Assembly (NCBI RefSeq): GCF_001650635.1
Contig: NZ_LWQU01000128.1
Coordinates: 1 to 49,492, forward strand
DNA from: Magnetospirillum moscoviense
GTDB lineage: Bacteria > Pseudomonadota > Alphaproteobacteria > Rhodospirillales > Magnetospirillaceae
Direction: 5' to 3'
DNA: 49,492 bases
Positions 16,545 to 25,859 of this stretch are shown piece after piece (position 1 is the stretch's first letter; each line of letters starts with the position of its first letter). Under the pieces are notes generated by a model that searched no databases, had not been told where the DNA came from, and saw only the letters and a list, made by a program, of their open reading frames with translations. Made by a program: the position numbers and the translations under genes.

Positions 16545-17255
16545 CTATATATATTGGCCGGAATCGACCTTGATCACCTCGCCGGTGACGCAGCGGGCCA
16601 GGTCGGACAGCAAGAACAGCACGGCGTTGGCGATGTCGGTGGTGTCGGGAAGGATGGACAGCGCCGCCTCTTCCAGGGCCTTGTCGCGGAATTTCTGGTC
16701 AAGCGCCAAGGTCATCTCGGTCAGCACCATGCCCGGAGCCACCGCGTTGCAGGTCACGCCCTTGCGCCCCAGTTCCTTGGCCACCGTCTTGGTCAAGGTC
16801 ACCAGCCCGCCCTTGGCGGCGGCATAATTGCCCTGACCGATCTTGCCGCGCAGGCCGTTGATCGACACCACATTGACGATGCGGCCATAGCCGCCGTCCA
16901 CCATGCCCGGCGCCGCGGCGCGGATGACATGGAAGGCCCCGGTCAGGTTGACGTCGATCACCTGGCGCCACTCGTCGTCGCTCATGCGCATGATGGTGCG
17001 GTCGCGGGTGATGCCGGCATTGTTGACCACCAGGGTCACCGGCTTGCCGATGGCGGCGAAGGCAGCTCGCACGCTGTCGGCGTTGGCAATATCGACCTCG
17101 TGCGCCACCAAGGGTGCCGGCAGGCCGGCCGAGACATCGCGGTCGAACACATGCACCTCGGCGCCGCCGGCGGCCAGGATGTCGGCGATGGTGCGGCCGA
17201 TCCCGCGCATTCCCCCGGTGACGACGGCGACGCGGTTGGTGAAATTCCACTGCAT
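16545..17255 (-). CDS. Short-chain dehydrogenase/reductase, 3-oxoacyl-ACP reductase (FabG)-like
   Basis: The 236-residue classical SDR has the cofactor loop TGGMRGIG (residues 14-21), NNAG (about 78-81), the catalytic Ser in VNVVSINGLRGKIG and YAAAK as the YxxxK pair. The sequence is closest in style to FabG/acetoacetyl-CoA reductases, so a 3-oxoacyl or 3-hydroxyacyl thioester is the likely substrate; NADPH preference is plausible but not shown. Its promoter holds a palindromic operator. Involvement in the nearby benzoyl-CoA route (for instance 3-hydroxypimelyl-CoA oxidation) is possible but speculative. Confidence 0.88.
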   Translation of the reverse strand: MQWNFTNRVAVVTGGMRGIGRTIADILAAGGAEVHVFDRDVSAGLPAPLVAHEVDIANADSVRAAFAAIGKPVTLVVNNAGITRDRTIMRMSDDEWRQVIDVNLTGAFHVIRAAAPGMVDGGYGRIVNVVSINGLRGKIGQGNYAAAKGGLVTLTKTVAKELGRKGVTCNAVAPGMVLTEMTLALDQKFRDKALEEAALSILPDTTDIANAVLFLLSDLARCVTGEVIKVDSGQYI

Positions 17256-17293
17256 GGTTCGAGCCCTCTCTTGACCGGCGACGTTATTTCGGT

Positions 17294-17322
17294 ATTATCG
17301 TACCGATTTATCGGTTTCACAA
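17294..17322 (-). promoter_or_regulatory. SDR promoter with a palindromic operator in its spacer
   Basis: On the minus strand TTGTGA (17322-17317) and GATAAT (17299-17294) are 17 bp apart. The spacer contains the perfect inverted repeat ACCGAT-TT-ATCGGT (17302-17315, read on plus). A dimeric repressor bound here would block RNA polymerase. No regulator gene lies adjacent. Confidence 0.6.
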
Positions 17323-17462
17323 GCGTATCCCGCCCCGGCCACCTCGTCAAGGCGGGCCGCGCTTTCCGAAGGAAACGGCCCCACCGGGCCGGTCAATGCT
17401 TGAAAAGGCTCATCGCGGGACCGCGCCCCACGCGCGCGAACCCGCTCTAGGGAGGGTTAAGG

Positions 17463-18437
17463 ATGTCCATGACCGTGCGTGCCGTCACCTCTGCCGACCT
17501 CGACCGCGTCGTCGAACTCGACCGCCGGCTGACCGGCCAGCCCCGCGCCGACTTCTACAAGCGCCGTCTGGCCGCGCAGGCGGCAGACCCGAAGTCGTTC
17601 ATCAGCTTCGCCGCCGCCGACGGCGCCGTCTTAAGCGGATTCTTCTTCGCCCATGTGCTGGACGGCGAATTCGGCGGCCAGGCCCCGGTGGTGGTCCTTG
17701 ACGCCCTGGGCGTCGACCCCGACATGCGCGGCCGCGGCGTCGGCCGCAAGCTGATGGTGCAGTTGGAAGAGGCCATGAAGGCGCTGGGCGCCAAGGAAAT
17801 GGTCACCCAGGCCGACTGGACCGAACATGCGCTGATCCGTTTCTTCGGCGCCAACGGCTTCAGCCTGGCGCCGCGGCTGATGCTGGAACGTTCGACCGCC
17901 GAGGTCGAGATCGACGTGCCGGTGGAAACCCCCAGCCACGGCGCCGAGATCGATTTGTCCGACCCGTCGGGCGACCAGTCGGCGGCGTTGTCGCGCGACG
18001 TCGTGCCGGTGCGGTCGATGGCCGATTCCGACCAGGCGGCGATCGTCCATCTCGACAAGAAGATCACCGGCCGCGACCGGTCCGGCTATTACCGCCGCAA
18101 GATCGCCGAGGTGATGAAGGAATCCTCGGTCCGCGTGTCGCTGGTCGCCGAGATCGACGGCCAGTTCGCCGGTTTCGTGATGGCCCGCGTCGGCTATGGC
18201 GAGTTCGGCCGCGCCGAGCCCGTCGCCATTCTCGACACCATCGGCGTCGAGCCGGCCTTCGCCCGCCAGCATGTCGGCCGCGCCCTGCTTTCGCAGCTGT
18301 TCGCCAATCTGGGCTCGCTTCGGGTCGAGAAGGTGCAAACCGAAGTGGCCTGGAACGGTTTCGGCCTGTTGAAGTTCCTGGAACGTAGCGGCTTCTCGCC
18401 GGCCCAACGCCTGGTGTTTCGCCGCCGCGTCGGCTGA
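17463..18437 (+). CDS. Tandem GNAT acetyltransferase-like protein
   Basis: The 324-residue protein is a duplication of two GNAT domains (about 1-145 and 175-324), each with the same local sequence (VVELDRRLTGQPRADFYKRR against IVHLDKKITGRDRSGYYRRK). The acetyl-CoA loop in copy one is intact (MRGRGVGRKL); in copy two it is FARQHVGRAL, lacking the first Gly. So the N-terminal domain is the likely catalytic one. The substrate is unknown. GNAT proteins occur in some benzoate gene sets (BadL), but this gene is 10 kb from the promoter region of the bcr genes. GGAGGG sits 6 nt before the ATG, and a strong terminator follows. Confidence 0.8.
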   Translation: MSMTVRAVTSADLDRVVELDRRLTGQPRADFYKRRLAAQAADPKSFISFAAADGAVLSGFFFAHVLDGEFGGQAPVVVLDALGVDPDMRGRGVGRKLMVQLEEAMKALGAKEMVTQADWTEHALIRFFGANGFSLAPRLMLERSTAEVEIDVPVETPSHGAEIDLSDPSGDQSAALSRDVVPVRSMADSDQAAIVHLDKKITGRDRSGYYRRKIAEVMKESSVRVSLVAEIDGQFAGFVMARVGYGEFGRAEPVAILDTIGVEPAFARQHVGRALLSQLFANLGSLRVEKVQTEVAWNGFGLLKFLERSGFSPAQRLVFRRRVG

Positions 18438-18473
18438 TCCGGTCGCGCCGCGATCGTTCTTCGGCCCTCCACG

Positions 18474-18514
18474 AAGGAGACGGGCGCACCGCTTCGCGTC
18501 CGTCTCCTTTTTTT
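18474..18514 (+). terminator. Rho-independent terminator after the GNAT gene
   Basis: AAGGAGACGG (18474-18483) pairs with CCGTCTCCTT (18500-18509), extended inward by GCGC/GCGT, followed by T7 (18508-18514). It is the clearest terminator in the window. Confidence 0.9.
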
Positions 18515-18527
18515 CATACATGTCTTC

Positions 18528-18555
18528 TTGCTTGACCTTGGCTAGTCCCTATACT
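18528..18555 (+). promoter_or_regulatory. Candidate promoter of homospermidine synthase gene
   Basis: TTGCTT (18528-18533) and TATACT (18550-18555) are 16 bp apart, 50 nt before the ATG at 18606 and just after the preceding terminator. Confidence 0.5.
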
Positions 18556-18605
18556 CGTGCGCCGTCATTGTCCGGCCATCCGCCACGACAAGGGAGTCGC
18601 CAAGA

Positions 18606-20015
18606 ATGCAGAAGCTCGTTTCGTTTGCCGGCCGTGTGGTCATTGTCGGTTTCGGCAGCATCGGCCAGGGCGTTCTGCCCCTGATCCTGCGCCATATCGA
18701 CCTCAATCCCGATCGGATTACCATCGTGACCGCCGAGGAACGCGGCCACGACGTGGCGAACGAGTACGGCATCACCTTCGTCAACCACGCGCTGACCAAG
18801 TCCAATTACAAGGACGTGCTGGGTCCGCTGGTGGGCAAGGGCGACTTCATCCTCAATCTGTCGGTCGATGTGTCGTCGGTGGCGCTGATCAAGCTGGCCC
18901 GCTCGGTCGGCGCGCTTTATCTCGACACCTGCATCGAGCCGTGGGCCGGCGGCTATACCGACCCCTCGCTGTCGGCCGGCCAGCGCACCAATTACGCCCT
19001 GCGCGAACAGGCCCTGGCGCTGAAGAGCACCGAACCGCTTCCCACCGCCGTCGTCACCCACGGCGCCAATCCCGGCCTGGTCAGCCATCTGCTCAAGCAG
19101 GCGCTGCTGAACATTTCGGCCGATTGCGGCAAGCCGGTCGCCGCCCCCACCGACCGCGACGGCTGGGCCCGCCTGGCCGCCGACATCGGCGTCAAGGTGG
19201 TGCACATCGCCGAGCGCGACACCCAGACCGCCGCCCACCTGCCCAAGGCCATCGGCGAGTTCGTCAACACCTGGTCCATCGAGGGCTTCGTCGGCGAGGG
19301 CTGCCAGCCGGCCGAACTGGGCTGGGGCAGCCACGAAAAGCAAATGCCGCCCGATGGCCGCCACCACGATTTCGGCAACGGCGCCGCCATTTATCTGATG
19401 AAGCCCGGCGCCAGCACCCAGGTCCGCACCTGGACCCCGATCGAGGGTCCGTTCCACGGCTTCCTGATCACCCACAGCGAAGCCATCGCCATCTCGGATT
19501 TCTATACCGTCAAGGATGGCGACAAGGTGGCCTATCGGCCGACCGCCCACTACGCCTATCACCCGTGCGACGACGCTGTGTTGTCGGTGCACGAGCTGGC
19601 CGGCAAGAACTGGCACATGCAGCCCAACAAGCGCCTGCTGATGACCGAGATCACCGACGGCATCGACGAATTGGGCGTGCTGCTGGCCGGCCATGCCAAG
19701 GGCGCCTATTGGTTCGGCTCGCAATTGTCGATCGACGAGGCCCGCGGCCTGTGCCCGCATAACAACGCCACCAGCCTGCAGGTGACGGTGGCGGTGCTGG
19801 CCGGCATGGTGTGGGCGATCGAAAACCCCCATCGCGGCCTGATCGAGCCCGACGAGATGGATTTCAAGCGCTGCCTGGACATCTGCATGCCCTATCTGGG
19901 TCCGGTGATCGGCGCCTACACCGACTGGACCCCCCTGTTCGGGCGCGAGGAACTGTTCCCCGAGGATTTGGACCGCGACGATCCCTGGCAGTTCAAGAAC
20001 GTCCGGGTCTTGTAA
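18606..20015 (+). CDS. hss: Homospermidine synthase
   Basis: The 469-residue protein is a bacterial homospermidine synthase, which condenses two putrescines (or spermidine and putrescine) in an NAD+-dependent reaction to make sym-homospermidine, the common long polyamine of alphaproteobacteria. The Rossmann motif GFGSIGQGVLPLI lies at residues 15-27. Further family segments are LDTCIEPWAGGYTDP, THGANPGLVSHLLKQA and YHPCDDAVLSVHEL. The length is usual. Its TAA directly abuts the stop of the convergent methyltransferase gene, so no terminator fits between them. Confidence 0.95.
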   Translation: MQKLVSFAGRVVIVGFGSIGQGVLPLILRHIDLNPDRITIVTAEERGHDVANEYGITFVNHALTKSNYKDVLGPLVGKGDFILNLSVDVSSVALIKLARSVGALYLDTCIEPWAGGYTDPSLSAGQRTNYALREQALALKSTEPLPTAVVTHGANPGLVSHLLKQALLNISADCGKPVAAPTDRDGWARLAADIGVKVVHIAERDTQTAAHLPKAIGEFVNTWSIEGFVGEGCQPAELGWGSHEKQMPPDGRHHDFGNGAAIYLMKPGASTQVRTWTPIEGPFHGFLITHSEAIAISDFYTVKDGDKVAYRPTAHYAYHPCDDAVLSVHELAGKNWHMQPNKRLLMTEITDGIDELGVLLAGHAKGAYWFGSQLSIDEARGLCPHNNATSLQVTVAVLAGMVWAIENPHRGLIEPDEMDFKRCLDICMPYLGPVIGAYTDWTPLFGREELFPEDLDRDDPWQFKNVRVL

Positions 20016-20846
20016 TCAACCGACGGCGGGCTTGATCGCCGTCAGGATCGATATCCGCTTGATCTTGTCGCCGCGGCCGAACAGGTCGCGGCCGACATAG
20101 ATCGGCTCGATCAGGCCGGCGGCGGCGGCCTCGTTGAAGCGGCTGACGAAATCGACGTTGAAGGCCAATCCGCCGCCCGGGTCCTGGTGGCCGATCTGCT
20201 GGTTGACCGGCTCGACGAACACCATCAAGACCTCGGGCGGCAGACGGGCGACGCGTTCGAAGAAGTCGACCGGGAAGCGTTCCTGGAACATCACCGCAAA
20301 ATTGGTGAACAACAGGACCCGCCCGGTGGTCGCCAGCGGCGCCGGATCGAAGGATTCGAAGTCGCCGGGCAGGAAGGTCACGTTCATCGCCGGCAGACGG
20401 GCGGCCAGGCGGGCGGCCAGGGCGCGGGCGTTGTCGTTGGGCTCAAACCCGACGAAGCGGGTGTCGGGGGCGCCGCCGCCGGCCAGCCACAGATCGAACA
20501 ACTGGCGGCCATAGCCGGTGCCGATCTCGGCCACCACCTCGGCGCCGGTGGCGAAATCGGCCAGCATGCGGGCGACGTTCAGATCGACATAGGGCAGGAA
20601 CCGCGCTTGGTCGCCGCACGACACGCCGTCTTCCGGCATGGACAGGTTGGTCAGCGGGTCATGCTGGCCCGGACGGGGCACATAGCCGCACTGGCCGGTC
20701 TCGGGATCGGTCTGATAGCGGTTGGCCGTCTCGAAGCGATCGAAACGGCCGAAGATGCGGGCCAGGTCGGTTTCCTCGGCCAGGAGGGCGTCCAGAACCT
20801 TGCCCCGCGCCGCCCAGGCCAGACGGTAATACTCGATCCAGTCCAT
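20016..20846 (-). CDS. Putative SAM-dependent (sugar-type) methyltransferase
   Basis: The 276-residue protein has a class-I methyltransferase core with VVAEIGTGYGRQLFDLWLAGG as motif I (about residues 110-130) and FVGFEPNDNARALAARLAAR as the acidic loop that binds SAM ribose. It resembles the putative sugar O-methyltransferase group. ATG at 20846 is favoured over one 8 codons upstream because homology starts near MDWIEYYRLAWAARGKV. The substrate is unknown. Convergent with hss, with abutting stop codons. Confidence 0.7.
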   Translation of the reverse strand: MDWIEYYRLAWAARGKVLDALLAEETDLARIFGRFDRFETANRYQTDPETGQCGYVPRPGQHDPLTNLSMPEDGVSCGDQARFLPYVDLNVARMLADFATGAEVVAEIGTGYGRQLFDLWLAGGGAPDTRFVGFEPNDNARALAARLAARLPAMNVTFLPGDFESFDPAPLATTGRVLLFTNFAVMFQERFPVDFFERVARLPPEVLMVFVEPVNQQIGHQDPGGGLAFNVDFVSRFNEAAAAGLIEPIYVGRDLFGRGDKIKRISILTAIKPAVG

Positions 20847-20900
20847 GCGCCCCCTCGCTGCTGGCTGCAACTATCGCCCGGCGCCGGGGACCTGGCAAAG

Positions 20901-20932
20901 AAAAACCCCGACCCTGTCGCCAGGGCCGGGGT
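20901..20932 (-). terminator. Terminator of the had-fdx (benzoyl-CoA) operon
   Basis: On the minus strand ACCCCG and CGGGGT plus CCCTG and CAGGG form a long stem with one internal mismatch, ending in TTTTT (20905-20901). It lies 20 nt past the fdx stop and closes the eight-gene operon. Confidence 0.88.
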
Positions 20933-20951
20933 CGTTCGACAAGGTGGCCGA

Positions 20952-21191
20952 TCAGCCGTGCAGGGCGGCGTACTTGGCCTGCAGCTGGTCGCGGCTTTCC
21001 TGAACGCCGACGACGATGCAGTCGGCCGGGCAGACCAGCTGGCACTGCGGGCTGTCCTCGGCGCCGACGCACTCGGTGCAACGATCGGCGTCGATGACGT
21101 AGATCACGTCGCCGGCCGAGATGGCCGTGTTCGGGCAGGTCGACACGCAGGCGTCGCAGCTGGTGCAATCGTCGGTGATCTTGAGCGACAT
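20952..21191 (-). CDS. fdx: 2[4Fe-4S] ferredoxin, electron donor to benzoyl-CoA reductase
   Basis: The 79-residue protein has two cluster motifs: Cys9, 12, 15, 19 followed by Pro, and Cys38, 41, 50, 54 followed by Pro. The eight-residue gap between Cys41 and Cys50 and the C-terminal extension mark the Alvin-type low-potential ferredoxins. In Thauera this ferredoxin carries electrons from 2-oxoglutarate:ferredoxin oxidoreductase to benzoyl-CoA reductase. Its place immediately after bcrD fits. It is the last gene of the operon. Confidence 0.95.
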   Translation of the reverse strand: MSLKITDDCTSCDACVSTCPNTAISAGDVIYVIDADRCTECVGAEDSPQCQLVCPADCIVVGVQESRDQLQAKYAALHG

Positions 21192-21227
21192 TTTCGGTTT
21201 CCTCTCTCTCTTTCAATCCCCCGGGGA

Positions 21228-22067
21228 TCAGGCAGCCTGGCCGAGACGGGCAAGTTTTTCGTGCCGGAAGGCTCCCCACAAGGCGGCCCCGATAGCACCA
21301 GCGTATATCGAGTCCGGGTGGTTCTTGGCAACCAGATTAACCTTCTCCTGCTCGGCCGCCTCGTTCAAGGCCGCCAACAGGCCGGCATCCAGCGCCAGAC
21401 CGCCGGTCATCAGCACCACGCCGTCATTGGCGCCGATCGACTTCAACAGCTTGGCCAGACGAACCGCCATCGAGACGTGGATGCCCTTCAGGATGTTCGA
21501 CGCGGTGATGCCGCGGCTGACCATGTTGATGACGTCGGTTTCGGCCAGCACGGCGCAGATCGACGACACCTTTTCCGGGTTGTCGGCCTTGGTCGACAGC
21601 GTGCCGATCTCGTCCTGGGCGATGCCCAGATAGCGTGCGATGTTTTCCAGGAACTGGCCCGAGCCCGAGGCGCACTGGCTGGTCATCTTGTAGGACAGCA
21701 CCTTGCCGCCCTCGTCGACCTTGATGGCGCGTCCGTTCAGCGCCCCGATATCCAGCACCGAGCGGGCTTCGGGGTCGAGGAAGATGGCGCCGCGACCATG
21801 GGTGGTCATGGAATAGAAGTGACCGGTCGAGAACTTCAGGTTCTCGGCATCGCCGGTGGACGCCACATAGGCGACGTCCGAGGCGGTGATGCCGGCTTCC
21901 TTCAGCATGTCGTCGAAGCCTTCCTGCGCCAGCTGGAAGGGATCGCGGTTACGGATGCGCGAGGTGAACTTGGCCAGCCATTCCTGCTTGTCGCCATCGA
22001 CGCGGAACAGCACGCCCTTGACGCAGCCCGAGCCGATGTCGATGCCGGCGGTGATGATAGCGCTCAT
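21228..22067 (-). CDS. bcrD: Benzoyl-CoA reductase subunit D (ATPase)
   Basis: The 279-residue protein is of the BcrA/BcrD/HgdC ASKHA ATPase family, with the phosphate-1 loop DIGSGCVKG (residues 10-18) and cluster/ATP region MTSQCASGSGQFLENIARYLG. With BcrA it forms the ATP-hydrolysing module that bridges a [4Fe-4S] cluster and drives electrons from ferredoxin to the BcrBC active site (two ATP per two electrons). It lies 24 bp after bcrA. Confidence 0.95.
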   Translation of the reverse strand: MSAIITAGIDIGSGCVKGVLFRVDGDKQEWLAKFTSRIRNRDPFQLAQEGFDDMLKEAGITASDVAYVASTGDAENLKFSTGHFYSMTTHGRGAIFLDPEARSVLDIGALNGRAIKVDEGGKVLSYKMTSQCASGSGQFLENIARYLGIAQDEIGTLSTKADNPEKVSSICAVLAETDVINMVSRGITASNILKGIHVSMAVRLAKLLKSIGANDGVVLMTGGLALDAGLLAALNEAAEQEKVNLVAKNHPDSIYAGAIGAALWGAFRHEKLARLGQAA

Positions 22068-22091
22068 GGAAATATCCTCCGTTCCGGCTTC

Positions 22092-23384
22092 TTAGTTGAC
22101 CACCGCGCGCACCGCGAAGGTGGCGCCGCCCAGGGCTCCGGTATAGATCGAGTCCGGGTTGATGTTGATCTGCACGTCGCCGTAATTTTCCTTGATCAGC
22201 TTGCGCAACTCGCGCACCGCCGCCTCGTTCTTGGCGACGCCACCGGTGAAGGTGAACTGGTCCTTGACGCCGCCGGCACGCGACAGGATCGACATGGCGC
22301 GCAGGATGATGGCGCGGTGCAGACCGGCCAGGATGTCCTCGCGCTTTTCGCCCAGCGCCAGGCGGTCACGCAACTCGGCGCCGGCGAACACCGTGCAGGT
22401 CGAGTTGATGCGCACCTGCTTGGTCGAGTTCATCGCCAGCGGACCCAGCTCGTGCAGGCCCATGTTCATCTCGTCGGCGATATAGCCCAGATAGCGGCCG
22501 CAGCCGGCGGCGCAGCGGTCATTCATCTGGAAGTTCTCGACGATGCCGACGGGATCGACCTGGATGCCCTTGGTGTCCTGGCCGCCGATGTCCAGCACCG
22601 TGCGGGTTTCCGGGTACATCATGTGGGCGCCCAGACCGTGGCACAGGATTTCCGAGCGGATATGCTCCTTCGGGAAGGGCAGACGGACACGGCCATAGCC
22701 GGTACCGACCACATAGGTCTCCTCCAGCGGGATGGCCAGGGCGTCCTGCACCGGCTTGGCGATCAGGTTGTTGGCCATCTGGCCCTTTTCCAGGGCGCGG
22801 ATGAACTTGCCTTCCATGTCGCCCGACGGCGGCCGGTTTTCCACTTCGATGATCGACTTGTCATAGACATTGAGGATCATGTCGAAGCCCAGGCCGGCAT
22901 CCTTGCACACCGCCTCGCCGACGGTCATGAAGTCCGACCCGGCCAAGTCGCGGAAGAAGTCCGACTTGCGCTTGCCGCCGACCGCGAACAGCTGGTCCGA
23001 GCCGGCGCGCAGACGCTTGAACACCTCGGCCAGGGTTTCCTGGACGCCCTTCTCCTTGCCGGCGAAGCGCGGACCCTTGATGTTCTTGACGCAGGTTTCT
23101 TCCAGGTCGCCCAGCTGCTCGAGAAACTGGACGTGGCGGAAGTTGCGCTCCAGGTCGGAGATGATCTCGTCGATCTTGCCGGCCACTTCCGGCACGCCGC
23201 CCAGGGCGCGACGGAACAGGGTCAGGCGGGTGTCGATCAGCGCTTCCTGCTTCGACACGGCGGCCGCCGTGTCGTAGTTGGACCGCGAATTGGTGATGCC
23301 GCGCCCGAGGACCTGGGTGTTCTCATCCATCACCACCGCCTTGGTGGTGGTCGATCCCAGGTCGATTCCGATGAAACAACGCAT
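22092..23384 (-). CDS. bcrA: Benzoyl-CoA reductase subunit A (ATPase)
   Basis: The 430-residue protein has the ASKHA phosphate loop [18 protein letters not shown] (from about residue 7), the cluster-ligand Cys in [13 protein letters not shown], and DIGGQDTKG. The N-terminal half holds an insertion relative to BcrD, as in the Thauera subunit. Together with BcrD it binds the bridging [4Fe-4S] cluster and ATP. The ATG at 23384 ([15 protein letters not shown]) has a GGAGG-like element upstream. Confidence 0.96.
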   Translation of the reverse strand: MRCFIGIDLGSTTTKAVVMDENTQVLGRGITNSRSNYDTAAAVSKQEALIDTRLTLFRRALGGVPEVAGKIDEIISDLERNFRHVQFLEQLGDLEETCVKNIKGPRFAGKEKGVQETLAEVFKRLRAGSDQLFAVGGKRKSDFFRDLAGSDFMTVGEAVCKDAGLGFDMILNVYDKSIIEVENRPPSGDMEGKFIRALEKGQMANNLIAKPVQDALAIPLEETYVVGTGYGRVRLPFPKEHIRSEILCHGLGAHMMYPETRTVLDIGGQDTKGIQVDPVGIVENFQMNDRCAAGCGRYLGYIADEMNMGLHELGPLAMNSTKQVRINSTCTVFAGAELRDRLALGEKREDILAGLHRAIILRAMSILSRAGGVKDQFTFTGGVAKNEAAVRELRKLIKENYGDVQININPDSIYTGALGGATFAVRAVVN

Positions 23385-23397
23385 ATTCGTTTCCTCC

Positions 23398-24693
23398 TTA
23401 CGCGGCCACGGTCTTGGAACCACCGCCACGGCGCTTCTGCTCGATCATCTGGAAATAGCTTTCCAGACGGTTCTTGACGTTGGCGGCCGAGAAGTAGCGC
23501 GGATCGACCAGGTCGGTTTCGATGAAGGCGCCGGGCTTGCCGGTGCGCCGCTCGACTTCCTTCATGATCATCAGCTGACCGGCCGAGAAGCTGTTGCAGC
23601 TCTTGATCGAGTTGATCAGCAGACCGTCGGCCTCGTATTCCTCGACATACTTGGCCAGGATATCGACGCGGGTCGGCAGGTTGCGGTTGGTGTAGCAACC
23701 CAGGCAGTAATCGGCCAGGCTCTCCAGCGGATTGTCGGGATCGTGGCGGAAGCCCAGATCGTACATGCCGCCGACCTTGGTGTAGGACGAGGCGACAACC
23801 ACCGCGCCCTCGTCATAAAACATCTTCCAGAACTCGCGGAAGTGGGTCCAGTTGGGCGGGCCTTCGACGACCAGACGGTACTTCTGGTCGTTGAAGCTGG
23901 TGCCTTCCGGCGTCAGCGGGCCTTCCTTGCGGTCGATGCGGCCCTGCACTTCGGCGCGCAGCATCTCGTAATACTTGACCGCGTCCTCGGTGCCGCGGAA
24001 GGCGGTGAAGATCGGGCCGATGTAATAGACGCCGCCGAAATAGGCGTCGATGGGCGACGGCTTGTGCTTGCCCTGCTCCAGGCACCACACCAGATCGTCC
24101 TCGGCCTTGGCCGAGTTCTTGAGGTAGCCGCGCAGACGGTCGATGTCGAACTTGACGCCCGAGACCTCTTCCAGACCGGGGATGACCACTTCCTTCAACT
24201 GCTTGACGATGTAGTCGCGCATGTTCTTGGTCGAGTGGCCGTCGCCTTCATAGGGGACGTGCAGCATCAGGGTCGGGCACTTGTACTGCTCGCGCAGCAG
24301 CTCGAACCACTTCATGAAGGTGTAGCAGCCGGTATAGGACAGCATCAGCACGTCCGGGTCAGGGTACGGCTTGCCGTTCGGCGCGATGTTGCCCTTGCTC
24401 ATCTGGCCGATATCGGCCTTGACGTAGGTGCAGACGTCTTCCGAATGGCCCGACTTCTCGGCTTCCATGATGTAGCCGCCCGAGGCCTTGCGCATGCCGG
24501 CCTGGATGGCGTTGATCTCGGGCAGATTGTTGACGATGTCGAAGCACATCAACAATTCGTTGAGGTTACCCGGAACGAAGGTGGAGGACACCTTACGGCC
24601 GGTCTCATGCTTGGAAGTGATCGCCTCGTAGTTCCTGGCGATCATCTCCTTCTGCATGAGCATCGAGGGTTCCTTGGCGGCTTCAGTGCTCAT
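23398..24693 (-). CDS. bcrB: Benzoyl-CoA reductase subunit B (catalytic)
   Basis: The 431-residue HgdB-like subunit, with BcrC, holds the substrate-reducing [4Fe-4S] clusters. Candidate cluster Cys occur in [25 protein letters not shown] and [12 protein letters not shown]. The enzyme reduces benzoyl-CoA to cyclohexa-1,5-diene-1-carbonyl-CoA in the cytosol, anaerobically. The ATG at 24693 lies 4 bp after the bcrC stop. Confidence 0.96.
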   Translation of the reverse strand: MSTEAAKEPSMLMQKEMIARNYEAITSKHETGRKVSSTFVPGNLNELLMCFDIVNNLPEINAIQAGMRKASGGYIMEAEKSGHSEDVCTYVKADIGQMSKGNIAPNGKPYPDPDVLMLSYTGCYTFMKWFELLREQYKCPTLMLHVPYEGDGHSTKNMRDYIVKQLKEVVIPGLEEVSGVKFDIDRLRGYLKNSAKAEDDLVWCLEQGKHKPSPIDAYFGGVYYIGPIFTAFRGTEDAVKYYEMLRAEVQGRIDRKEGPLTPEGTSFNDQKYRLVVEGPPNWTHFREFWKMFYDEGAVVVASSYTKVGGMYDLGFRHDPDNPLESLADYCLGCYTNRNLPTRVDILAKYVEEYEADGLLINSIKSCNSFSAGQLMIMKEVERRTGKPGAFIETDLVDPRYFSAANVKNRLESYFQMIEQKRRGGGSKTVAA

Positions 24694-24697
24694 GGCG

Positions 24698-25858
24698 TCA
24701 GCTCCACAGCTTGATGGAATCGGCAAAGGTTCCGGCCTGCTCGCGAATGGGCTGCATCTGGCCGGAATTTTCCGCGTACTTGAACGAGATGTAGGGGATC
24801 TTGGCCTCGGTCAGGGCCGAGCAGATCATCGGGCGGTCCAGCAGGGCCGGGTCGCAGAACGAAGGGGTGGCGTAGATCACGCCCTCGGCGCCGCATTGCT
24901 TGACCTGGGCGACGTGGTACTTGCCCTTCTCGCCCAGCTTGGGGACGTACTTGCACGACGTCTCGACCGAATGGGTGATGAAGCTCATCGCCAGGTTCCG
25001 GACCGGATCGCCATCGACCGGCACGTCCTCGGTGATGAAGCGGTTGACCAGCGAGTAATCGTCTTCGACCACGTAGCAGCCGGCCATCTCGATCGACTTG
25101 ATCAGGTTCAAGGGCGGCTGTTCGCAGAAGCTGCCGTAGATGGCAATGCGGACGTTATCGCGCTTCGGGCGGTCCTCGGCGGCAGCCGCCGCCATGTAGT
25201 CCTTGAGCAGCTGGTTGTGCTCTTCCACGTCCATCATCAGGCCGGCGCGCATCAGCACGTAGACCTCGGAGGTCGGGGCCTTCCACGGTTCCTTGGCCCG
25301 GAAGGCATAGACCTCGCGCACCAGGCGACGATTCTCGTTGTACAGCGAGATCGAGCGGCGGATGTCGTCGTCGGTGATCTTGCGCCCGGTCAGCTGTTCC
25401 AGACCTTCGCGCAGTTCCTGCAGCTCGACGGCGTAATAGTCGCCGCCGATCGAGGGGTCGAAATTCTGCGGCGTGTCGAAGAACTTCGACCACACGTTCG
25501 GGAACATCATCTTCCAGATGCCCGACAGGTTGCGGATGACGTCGCAGACGAACGGGAAGATCATGCCGTCGACGAAATCGACCCGGCCGGTCACCCCCAG
25601 CTCGATGGTCGAGCGCGGAATGCGGCAGATATAGGACTGGTAATAGGCGTCACCATGGATGACTTCCATCTGGTCGCCACCGCCGAAGATTCCCAGCGGA
25701 AGGCAGCCGGCGGCGTGGATCATCTCCATCGGCGCGTAAACCGGCAAGAACCCCACCACCTTGCGGCCGGCCTTGGCGGCCTTCCACTCGCGGGCATAGG
25801 TGAAGTTCAGGTCCTCGTACATGTCCTGACAACGCTTAACGATATCGGCGACGGCCAT
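24698..25858 (-). CDS. bcrC: Benzoyl-CoA reductase subunit C (catalytic)
   Basis: The 386-residue HgdB-family subunit has cluster-candidate Cys in MIHAAGCLPLGIFGG, IFPFVCDVIRNLSG, YGSFCEQPPLN and RPMICSALTEAK. It pairs with BcrB to form the benzoyl-CoA-reducing half of the enzyme. The dch stop is 1 bp upstream, so translation is tightly coupled. Gene order dch-bcrC-bcrB-bcrA-bcrD-fdx follows the Thauera aromatica pattern rather than that of Rhodopseudomonas bad or Azoarcus bzd. Confidence 0.96.
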   Translation of the reverse strand: MAVADIVKRCQDMYEDLNFTYAREWKAAKAGRKVVGFLPVYAPMEMIHAAGCLPLGIFGGGDQMEVIHGDAYYQSYICRIPRSTIELGVTGRVDFVDGMIFPFVCDVIRNLSGIWKMMFPNVWSKFFDTPQNFDPSIGGDYYAVELQELREGLEQLTGRKITDDDIRRSISLYNENRRLVREVYAFRAKEPWKAPTSEVYVLMRAGLMMDVEEHNQLLKDYMAAAAAEDRPKRDNVRIAIYGSFCEQPPLNLIKSIEMAGCYVVEDDYSLVNRFITEDVPVDGDPVRNLAMSFITHSVETSCKYVPKLGEKGKYHVAQVKQCGAEGVIYATPSFCDPALLDRPMICSALTEAKIPYISFKYAENSGQMQPIREQAGTFADSIKLWS

Positions 25859-25859
25859 T

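Noticed and set aside
20187-23477. 1096-codon plus-strand open frame antisense to fdx-bcrD-bcrA
   Set aside because: It lies opposite three unmistakable genes, has no family resemblance, and its composition is that of an antisense shadow.
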